From contig JBBDXJ010000084.1 of NCBI GenBank assembly GCA_040902445.1, forward strand, positions 1 through 41,215: DNA of 41,215 nt, written 5' to 3'. Of the stretch, positions 34,671-41,215 are shown piece after piece (position 1 is the first letter of the stretch; each line of letters opens with the position of its first letter). Made by a program: the position numbers and the translations under genes. Below the pieces are notes generated by a model. It ran no database searches, had not been told where the DNA came from, and saw only the letters and a list, made by a program, of their open reading frames with translations. This DNA comes from Chryseosolibacter sp040902445 (lineage in GTDB: Bacteria > Bacteroidota > Bacteroidia > Cytophagales > Cyclobacteriaceae).

Positions 34671-34696
34671 CGCAAACGGTATAGTACAGGATACTT
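34671..34696. promoter_or_regulatory. Operator candidate, copy 2 (second susC)
   Basis: Twenty-six bases identical to 29633-29658, with the dyad GTATAGTACAGGATAC at 34679-34694, placed 114 bp before the second susC ATG. The flanking bases differ on both sides, so the identity is limited to this block, as expected for a selected binding site rather than a recent duplication. Confidence 0.7.
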
Positions 34697-34810
34697 CCTT
34701 TTTTTTCCGCATATACCTTCACGTTTTAATCAAGATTTAATGAACTTCATCTTCTGTTTTGAGTCATAACATTGAATCAGCCACAAGTATCCATTTTAAC
34801 TTTATTCTTT

Positions 34811-37800
34811 ATGAAGCACTATTACCACATTTTAAAGCGACTGTTGCTTTTCCTTACAATTTTGGCCAGTGCCAATTTTGCTTATGCGCAAAGTCAAACC
34901 GTTTCCGGAACAATAAGATCTCAGGACGACAATTCGCCAATTCCCGGCGTAAATGTTCTGATCAAGGGTACGACCACTGGCACAGTAACCGACGCTAGCG
35001 GTTTCTATACTATTTCCTCCGAGGAAGGAGCCACATTGGTATTCTCTTCTATCGGATATGCTTCACAGGAGGTGCCAGTTGCGGGGCGGACAATAATCGA
35101 CCTTGCTTTGGCTTCCGATATTCAATCACTTTCGGAAGTAATCATTGTCGGTTATGGTTCACAGCGGAGAGCAGATATCACCTCGGCTGTGTCTGTAGTT
35201 AATATGGAGAACATTGGTGATGTGCCAGCCTCAAATGTAACCCGTTTATTGCAAGGGCAGGCGCCCGGCGTGCAGGTAAGGCAAACGGCAGGAACGCCAG
35301 GAAAGGAAATGGAAGTAACGATTCGTGGAATCGGATCCTTAGGGGCAGGTAGCGCGCCGCTTTATGTGGTTGACGGATTTCCCGTGGGCACATCTATTGG
35401 TCAAAGCCTAAACCCAAGTGATATTGCAAGTATTTCTGTTTTAAAAGATGCTGCTTCCACCGCTATCTATGGGGCACGCGGTTCGAATGGGGTTATCCTT
35501 ATTACCACTAAAACAGCAAAGGAAGGTGAGTTGAATTTGACCTTTGACGCCACTTATGGTGTCCAGAATGTACCTGATTCCCGCAGGACAAAAATGATGA
35601 ACGGGGTGGAGTTCGCGCAGTTTAAACACGACAGCTTTGTGGATAAGATCCGGTATTTTGAAAAAAGGGAGCCGTCTATCGATGAGGTTCCTTTGGAATT
35701 CCGGTATCCGGAACAAACGCAGTACTCCACTGACTGGTTTGAAGAGATTACTAATCAGAACGCAAGTTTTCAGAATTATAATGTAACACTATCCGCAGGT
35801 AAAGGCGATATCAGATCGCTGGTTTCAATCGGATATTTAGATCAACAGGGTGCTATTATAGAAACAGGCTTTAAACGTTTTAACGTAAGGGCTAATGTGG
35901 ATGGAAAAATTAATAATTTCATTTCCATGGGTTGGAATATCGCAGGATCAAATTCCCATGAAAAATATGGTGATACGGATGGCCGGGATGCTCTTATCGG
36001 CCGGGCATTATGGACCGATCCCCGGTATCCAGTCTACAATCCGGATGGAACTTTCCTCAATTATATCGGCGGCACGAATGGGGTGTTCGGAGCAGTAAAT
36101 CCCGTTCAGGAAATGCATGAAATGGACAGGAATATTAACCAAACAAACATACTAACCAATGGTTATCTGCAGTTTACTTTTTTAAAGGACTTTAAATTTA
36201 AATCCTCAATCAATGCTACACTTGTTAATGCCCATTTAAAACAATTCAGACCTTCAATTTTGGCAGGAACGGGTTTTAATCAACCGCCTCCAAGGGAAGC
36301 CAGTTTATACGAAAGAGATCATGAGTCGATTAATATTGCCGCTGACCAGATCCTTACCTACACAAAAAGATTAACTGATCATTCTTTCGAAGTCATGCTG
36401 GGTTATTCCGCCCAGGAAGCAACTGAGAAAAATCTTATCGTTACCGGGAATCAATTTCCAGACGATATTGTGAGATATGCACAAGCAGCGGTAAAAAGGA
36501 ACATAGGTTCTGATTCAAATTTCCCGGCAGAAACAAGTTGGAGTTTGCTCGCTTACTTTGGCAGGGTGAACTATTCATTTAAGGATAAATACTTATTATC
36601 CGCTTCTTACCGCCGTGAAGGAAGTTCAAGATTTGGCGCAAATAATAAATGGGGGAATTTCCCTGCAGCATCTGTTGGATGGAGGGTTTCTGAGGAATCA
36701 TTTATCCCTGATTATACCTGGTTAACCGATCTAAAAATCAGAGCGAGCTATGGAGTGACTGGTAATAATAACATTGGTAACTATACCAGCCTGGCTAATA
36801 TGCTTCCTTCAAACTACATCATCGGCAATAACATCGCCAACGGGCAGAGGTTGGGCAGGTTTGGAAACGCTTTACTCGGTTGGGAGCAATCCAAACAGAC
36901 AGACGTCGGGTTAGACCTGGGATTGTTTGATAACAGATTGATCTTTACTGCAGAATATTACAATCGTGTCACTGACGACATGCTGTTGTCGATCGACATA
37001 CCGGTTATTTCCGGGTTTACCCAGACCATTTCAAACATCGGAAAAGTTGAAAATAAGGGAATAGAATTGGCCCTTGATTATAGAACCACTGTCAACGAGT
37101 TTAATCTCCGCAGTAATTTCAATATTTCATTTAACCACAACAAAGTACTTGAAATCCGAGGAGAAAACGACGAAATATGGAATGGAGGTTTTTACAGTGT
37201 CTATAATGTTTCAAAAGTGGGAAGACCCATCGGTATGCTGTATGGCTTCAGAATGATAGGCATATTTAATACCGACCAGGAAATCGCCGAATCACCTACA
37301 CAGGACGGAGCAATTCCAGGTACCTATAAATATTTTGATGCTAATGGTGATGGAGTAATTTCATATGATCAGGAAGACATGATTGAAATAGGGAATCCAC
37401 ATCCTGCTTTTAACTGGGCTTTAACACTGGGCGCAGATTATAAATTATTTGACCTTAACGTTTTGTTTACGGGCGCCCAGAATTACGACATTATGAGAAA
37501 CATCGAGGCAACCACCATGAATATGGATGGCGTTTTTAACATTTTACAGTCCGGTGTAAATCGTTGGCGATCAGCCGAAAACCCCGGTGATGGAAGGGGC
37601 GCTACATCCAGCACCTGGAAGTGGCAACGTGAATCGAATTCGCGCTATATATATGATGCGAGTCATATTTGGGTAAAAAATATAAGCCTCGGTTTCCGGT
37701 TCCCCGAAACAACGGCATTGAAAAACGCCAGGTTATTCTTGAGTGCCGAAAATTTATTTTTATTAACTGATTTTCCTGGAAGTAACCCGGAAATCAACCG

Positions 37801-37885
37801 CAGAGGGGGAGTAAACCTTGGTGTCGATGATGAAGCGTACCCAGTTCCAAGAACCTTCAGTGTTGGCGCTAATATCACTTTTTAA
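34811..37885 (+). CDS. SusC-like TonB-dependent outer-membrane transporter 2
   Basis: A 1024-residue paralogue of the first SusC protein. I chose the ATG at 34811, because its MKHYYHILKRLLLFL aligns with the MKHLYAILKRLLLLI start of copy 1; a TTG at 34772 would precede the signal peptide. Signal peptide cleavage is after Ala26 (FAYAQ). Then come the regulatory-like domain (VSGTIRSQDDNSPIPGVNVLI), EVIIVGYG, a plug with PLYVVDGFPVG and DAASTAIYGARGSNGVILITTK, and a barrel ending in VGANITF. It shares the operator sequence with copy 1 and is followed 19 bp later by its own SusD gene. Confidence 0.96.
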   Translation: MKHYYHILKRLLLFLTILASANFAYAQSQTVSGTIRSQDDNSPIPGVNVLIKGTTTGTVTDASGFYTISSEEGATLVFSSIGYASQEVPVAGRTIIDLALASDIQSLSEVIIVGYGSQRRADITSAVSVVNMENIGDVPASNVTRLLQGQAPGVQVRQTAGTPGKEMEVTIRGIGSLGAGSAPLYVVDGFPVGTSIGQSLNPSDIASISVLKDAASTAIYGARGSNGVILITTKTAKEGELNLTFDATYGVQNVPDSRRTKMMNGVEFAQFKHDSFVDKIRYFEKREPSIDEVPLEFRYPEQTQYSTDWFEEITNQNASFQNYNVTLSAGKGDIRSLVSIGYLDQQGAIIETGFKRFNVRANVDGKINNFISMGWNIAGSNSHEKYGDTDGRDALIGRALWTDPRYPVYNPDGTFLNYIGGTNGVFGAVNPVQEMHEMDRNINQTNILTNGYLQFTFLKDFKFKSSINATLVNAHLKQFRPSILAGTGFNQPPPREASLYERDHESINIAADQILTYTKRLTDHSFEVMLGYSAQEATEKNLIVTGNQFPDDIVRYAQAAVKRNIGSDSNFPAETSWSLLAYFGRVNYSFKDKYLLSASYRREGSSRFGANNKWGNFPAASVGWRVSEESFIPDYTWLTDLKIRASYGVTGNNNIGNYTSLANMLPSNYIIGNNIANGQRLGRFGNALLGWEQSKQTDVGLDLGLFDNRLIFTAEYYNRVTDDMLLSIDIPVISGFTQTISNIGKVENKGIELALDYRTTVNEFNLRSNFNISFNHNKVLEIRGENDEIWNGGFYSVYNVSKVGRPIGMLYGFRMIGIFNTDQEIAESPTQDGAIPGTYKYFDANGDGVISYDQEDMIEIGNPHPAFNWALTLGADYKLFDLNVLFTGAQNYDIMRNIEATTMNMDGVFNILQSGVNRWRSAENPGDGRGATSSTWKWQRESNSRYIYDASHIWVKNISLGFRFPETTALKNARLFLSAENLFLLTDFPGSNPEINRRGGVNLGVDDEAYPVPRTFSVGANITF

Positions 37886-37904
37886 AAAATTAAAGTTAAT
37901 TGAC

Positions 37905-39404
37905 ATGAATAAGAAATATATAACTCTATCATCGATCATTTTGTTTTTTGCATTTTCATGCAGTGAAGACTTTTTGAACAAAACAGATCCAACAGTTCTT
38001 GTTGCCTCAACCTACTACCAAACTGAAAAACAGGTTGAGCAGGCCGTTAATGGTGTGTATGGACAACTCCAGGGACAAATTCTTAACCAGTGGCAGTATA
38101 ATGAGTTCATTACGGATAATACTACCCTCGATTTCAACGTCGGAAACCGCGGGCAGGGTCCTGCGCTGGAAGCAATTGAATTCTGGCAAATTAATGCCTC
38201 AACTCCTAACATTACGGGATTGTATAACAGTAGTTACCAGGCGCTGGCGAATATAAATACAACACTCTCGAAATTACCGGGGGCGAAATTCTCAGATGAG
38301 AAGAAACAACAATATGAAGGTGAGCTTAAATTCGTAAGAGCTTATTACTATTTTCACCTGGTGCAGTATTTCGGCGAAGTGATAATTATCACAGAACCTT
38401 TAGCGGTCCCCGCTGAAGCGTTTGCTTTCGAAAGAGAACCGGTCGATGAAGTATATGCGTTAGTTAAGAGTGATCTTAATACAGCGATCTCGTTTCTTCC
38501 GGTCACGCATACTTCGGCAAATTTAGGAAGGGCAACCAAAGGTGCAGCGTTGGCGTTGTTAGGAAAGGTGCATTTGACGAGAAAGGAATACGCTGAAGCA
38601 ATCGGTGCACTGAACCAGGTTTTACCTTTAGGTTATTCCTTATTACCTGATTATGCCGATGTCTTCGATCCGCAAAATAAGAATCACGCCGAATCCATTT
38701 TTGATGTTCAGTTCCAGGGTGATAACCTCCTCGGCGAACACAGCAACTTCATTTATACTTTTGCGCCGCGGGGGGCAGGAGCTATAATTAATTTCCCAAG
38801 CCAGAACGGAGGCGGCTGGAATACACCTTCAAAGGATATAATAGCTGCGTATGAAGCCGGTGACTTGCGAAAGGATGTTTCTTTACAAGAAGGATATACA
38901 AATAAAGACGGCGTGTGGGTTGCCGTTCCCTTTATCAATAAATATAATCACCCTCATACCGTTCTCGGAGCTACTAATGATAATTGGCCTGTAATCCGGT
39001 ATGCCGATGTTATGTTAATGCTTGCGGAAGCGATTAATGAACAATCAGGGCCCACAACCGAAGCCTACGGATACCTGAATGCCGTACGGATGCGGGCGAA
39101 TCTTCCGCCATTAAGCGGATTGAATAAAGACACTTTCCGTGATGCTGTACTTACAGAAAGAAGGATAGAGTTGGCTTTTGAAAACCACCGGTGGTTTGAT
39201 CTGAAAAGGACCAAAAACCCCGACGAGCTGGCAGCGTTCCTAAACGCTTATGGAGTAAAGGAAAAGAGTGATCCAACGACCAGCAGGGGAGGCATTCCAT
39301 TTTCTTCCGCTGACTTTCAATTTGCACCTTATGAAGCTCTGTTTCCGATCCCTGCGGACCAACGCAGGATCAATTCGAATTTAACTCAGAACGAGGGATA
39401 TTAA
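37905..39404 (+). CDS. SusD-like surface glycan-binding lipoprotein 2
   Basis: A 499-residue SusD/RagB lipoprotein. I chose the ATG at 37905 (MNKKYITLSSIILFFAFSC, lipobox Cys19); the frame is open further upstream but that part lies inside the second susC. Hallmarks are FVRAYYYFHLVQYFGEVIII, ATKGAALALLGKVHLTRKEYAEAI and the C-terminal LTERRIELAFENHRWFDLKRTKN. It is the last gene of the second pair, followed by a terminator hairpin at 39411-39443. Confidence 0.95.
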   Translation: MNKKYITLSSIILFFAFSCSEDFLNKTDPTVLVASTYYQTEKQVEQAVNGVYGQLQGQILNQWQYNEFITDNTTLDFNVGNRGQGPALEAIEFWQINASTPNITGLYNSSYQALANINTTLSKLPGAKFSDEKKQQYEGELKFVRAYYYFHLVQYFGEVIIITEPLAVPAEAFAFEREPVDEVYALVKSDLNTAISFLPVTHTSANLGRATKGAALALLGKVHLTRKEYAEAIGALNQVLPLGYSLLPDYADVFDPQNKNHAESIFDVQFQGDNLLGEHSNFIYTFAPRGAGAIINFPSQNGGGWNTPSKDIIAAYEAGDLRKDVSLQEGYTNKDGVWVAVPFINKYNHPHTVLGATNDNWPVIRYADVMLMLAEAINEQSGPTTEAYGYLNAVRMRANLPPLSGLNKDTFRDAVLTERRIELAFENHRWFDLKRTKNPDELAAFLNAYGVKEKSDPTTSRGGIPFSSADFQFAPYEALFPIPADQRRINSNLTQNEGY

Positions 39405-39835
39405 GGTATCAGCACCTGCCAGTGCGCTGGTGGGTGCTTTTCCAAGACAGTATTACGACTTTTACAATTTAAACGAACGCAACGCGTTTGTACAACGCCT
39501 GATTATTACGCCGGTTGAATAACAAATTGCTTTCATGATGGTCAATTTCGATCCGGACTTTTTAACTTAGTTTCAATCTTTATATACAGGGATAAAGAAA
39601 ATTGCCAGGACGAAGCATAAAATCGACGAGTGCGTACTGCGCCTTTTTCCATGAAGGGCAGACCAATATATAAATATATACGTAAATTTATTGGCCGATA
39701 AAGATGTCTCGGTGTCATGCAGCCCTATACGATAATGGTTACAATAAAGTCCACTATTAAGCAGCTGTTTAGGCGATTGTTAGAAAAGATACTCACATAA
39801 GAGTGAAATATAATTGAATAATTTATAGACATGTT
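39405..39835. other. Gap between second susD and the cytochrome gene
   Basis: These 431 bases begin with the terminator at 39411-39443. The rest is AT-rich with no recognised gene. A stretch near 39670-39695 (TATATAAATATATACG) is AT-only over 13 bases. No operator copy and no clear TAnnTTTG box is seen before the start at 39836. Confidence 0.5.
39411..39443 (+). terminator. Terminator hairpin after the second susD
   Basis: AGCACCTGCCAG at 39411-39422 pairs with CTGGTGGGTGCT at 39427-39438 (two G-U wobbles, 4-nt loop) and is followed by a short T run. It starts 7 bp after the stop. Confidence 0.8.
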
Positions 39836-41215
39836 ATGCGTACATGGTTTTTTTTCCTTGTTACCGTCGGAATTTTGCCGTCATGTAATAACGGTTCAAA
39901 CAACATTTCATATGAGGGGACTGTTCCTGACACCATAAGCTATAATTTCGACATCAGGCCAATCCTTTCTGACAAGTGTTTTAAGTGCCACGGTCCGGAT
40001 GCAAATAAAAGACAGGTGGGGTTGCGATTGGATATTGCGGAAAACGCCTATAAAGCATTGGATGAAAATCCTGGTGCCCACGCCCTGGTACCGGGCGATC
40101 CCTTGAAATCACAAGTGTTCATTCGGATTTCTTCCGAAGATTCGACGATGAGAATGCCGCCGATTGAATCTAATTTACCATCATTAACGAACCGACAAAT
40201 CAGGCTGATCGAAAAATGGATCGAGCAGGGAGCGAAATATGAGCCACATTGGGCGTTTGTAGCGCCGGAAAAACCGGCCCTGCCCGCAGTAAAGAATAAT
40301 GAGTGGCCGGCAAATGAGATCGACTTTTTCATTCTGCAGAAGCAAGAGCAGAACGACCTGACCCCCAACGCAGAAGCCGACCGTGAACGCTTGCTTAAAA
40401 GAGTTTGTCTGGATCTCATTGGTTTACCGCCGTCATTGAAAATGATGGATGATTTTCTGGCGGATACCAGCGCGGAAGCTTACGAAAAAATTGTAGATCA
40501 GTTGCTGCAGGAGCCCGCATACGGAGAAAAAATGGCCGTTTATTGGCTGGATCTTGCAAGATTCGCGGATTCACATGGCTTTCAGGATGATAGTTACCGC
40601 AGTCAATGGCCCTGGCGCGATTGGGTAATACACGCTTTTAATGAAAATATTTCGTACAAAGACTTCATCACCTGGCAACTGGCCGGAGATCTCCTTCCGA
40701 ATGCGACAAAAGAGCAAATATTGGCCACTGGGTTCAACCGCAATCATAAAATTACAGAAGAAGGTGGCATCATTCCAGAAGAGTACCGCGTGATGTATGT
40801 TACAGACCGGACGGACATGTTCGGCAAAGGTTTGCTCGGCGTAACGATTGAATGCGCCCATTGTCATGACCACAAGTTTGACCCTTTCTCCCAAACAGAA
40901 TATTATAAGCTCTACGCTTTCTTTAATAATGTAAAAGAATTTGGCATCGAATCGGTGGTAGGTGGTCCTGAAACATATGCAAAAAAGCCGTTGATTGAAA
41001 TTACGGAAGAGGATGTGAACGGGATCCTGGATTTTGTCAACAAACCAGATACAAACCAGCTTATCGTTTCTGTGATGGGTGACCTTGATAGTTTGCGCAA
41101 GACTCATGTTCTTAAACGCGGGGTCTACGATGCGCCTGGCGATGAAGTGGAGCCGGGAACCCCTGAATCTATTTTGCCTTTTAATAGTCAATATTCCAGG
41201 AACAGATTAGGATTA
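39836..41215 (+). CDS. PSD1/DUF1549 c-type cytochrome lipoprotein, partial
   Basis: The frame opens at ATG 39836 and runs off the right edge after 460 codons. The lipobox is GILPSC (Cys17). The PSD1 (planctomycete cytochrome C) domain starts at about residue 36 with IRPILSDKCFKCHGPDA, whose CxxCH (Cys48, Cys51, His52) should bind haem c. The DUF1549 domain starts near residue 160 (EIDFFILQKQ, LKRVCLDLIGLPPS), and a second CxxCH (ECAHCHDHKFDP, Cys340-His344) is typical of this family. A DUF1553 domain is expected beyond the window. Such proteins are common in Planctomycetes and Bacteroidota glycan loci, often with a DUF1501 partner; their reaction is not established. The link to rhamnose here is by position only. 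Confidence 0.92.
   Translation, partial: MRTWFFFLVTVGILPSCNNGSNNISYEGTVPDTISYNFDIRPILSDKCFKCHGPDANKRQVGLRLDIAENAYKALDENPGAHALVPGDPLKSQVFIRISSEDSTMRMPPIESNLPSLTNRQIRLIEKWIEQGAKYEPHWAFVAPEKPALPAVKNNEWPANEIDFFILQKQEQNDLTPNAEADRERLLKRVCLDLIGLPPSLKMMDDFLADTSAEAYEKIVDQLLQEPAYGEKMAVYWLDLARFADSHGFQDDSYRSQWPWRDWVIHAFNENISYKDFITWQLAGDLLPNATKEQILATGFNRNHKITEEGGIIPEEYRVMYVTDRTDMFGKGLLGVTIECAHCHDHKFDPFSQTEYYKLYAFFNNVKEFGIESVVGGPETYAKKPLIEITEEDVNGILDFVNKPDTNQLIVSVMGDLDSLRKTHVLKRGVYDAPGDEVEPGTPESILPFNSQYSRNRLGL

Larger units (their letters stand above)
34376..34810. other. Gap between the two SusCD pairs
   Basis: There is no gene in these 435 bases. The left part holds the hairpin that probably ends the first susCD transcript and the right part holds operator copy 2. 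The start of the second susC is set at 34811; an in-frame TTG at 34772 is discarded because the signal peptide starts at 34811. Confidence 0.6.

Noticed and set aside
37818..37904. Upstream extension of the second susD
   Set aside because: It overlaps the susC end in another frame and hides the lipoprotein signal.
39385..39522. Open frame of 45 codons after the second susD, with peptide-like composition (QYYDFYNLNERNAF)
   Set aside because: It has no start codon, overlaps the terminator and is short enough to arise by chance; possible remnant only.

Overview
The window comes from a member of the Bacteroidota, most likely a Cytophagales-type soil or freshwater bacterium. The evidence is two SusC/SusD pairs, a DUF4293 protein, a long NusB, the gene order nusB - YtxH - DUF1573 - yajC - ybbR - coaE, several promoters of the Bacteroidota type (-7 box TAnnTTTG), and lipoprotein signals throughout. 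I saw no rRNA, tRNA, insertion sequence, integrase or CRISPR array.

Layout. 1-5.3 kb: a partial secreted MORN-like protein, an 830-bp gene-free stretch, htpG, a four-helix DUF4293 membrane protein, and a thiolase resembling 3-oxoadipyl-CoA thiolases. 5.5-10.7 kb: truA, then two ABC exporter halves on opposite strands with an outer-membrane barrel protein between them. Their motifs are complementary (one canonical and one degenerate ATP site), so they probably form one heterodimeric exporter. 11.2-15.4 kb: a co-directional housekeeping block (nusB, YtxH protein, DUF1573 lipoprotein, yajC, ybbR-like, coaE). 15.5-21.0 kb: a complete RND efflux operon (adaptor, pump, TolC-like channel). 21.1-21.9 kb: purine nucleoside phosphorylase.

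21.9-29.6 kb, minus strand: an L-rhamnose catabolic cluster. In transcription order it is a GntR/LacI-type regulator, the RhaT symporter, a fused rhamnulose-1-phosphate aldolase/dehydrogenase, the RhaM mutarotase, a RhaI-type isomerase and an FGGY kinase. 29.7-39.4 kb, plus strand: two consecutive SusC/SusD pairs for outer-membrane glycan uptake. A 26-bp identical sequence with a GTAT...ATAC dyad lies in front of each susC. The first copy is also in the divergent space next to the regulator gene, so it is the best candidate operator. At the right edge a PSD1/DUF1549-type c-type cytochrome lipoprotein begins and runs off the window. Together these look like a rhamnose or rhamnoglycan utilisation locus whose hydrolases probably lie outside the window.

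The most unusual structural signal is in the gaps. Several intergenic spaces are filled with 7-bp-periodic arrays whose words change gradually from one repeat to the next. They sit directly on the stop codons of five genes (htpG, the barrel gene, the kinase, rhaT and, 1 nt away, the phosphorylase) and against the start codon of truA. The clearest fills the whole gap between the phosphorylase and the kinase (21889-21972) in a single unbroken 7-bp phase.
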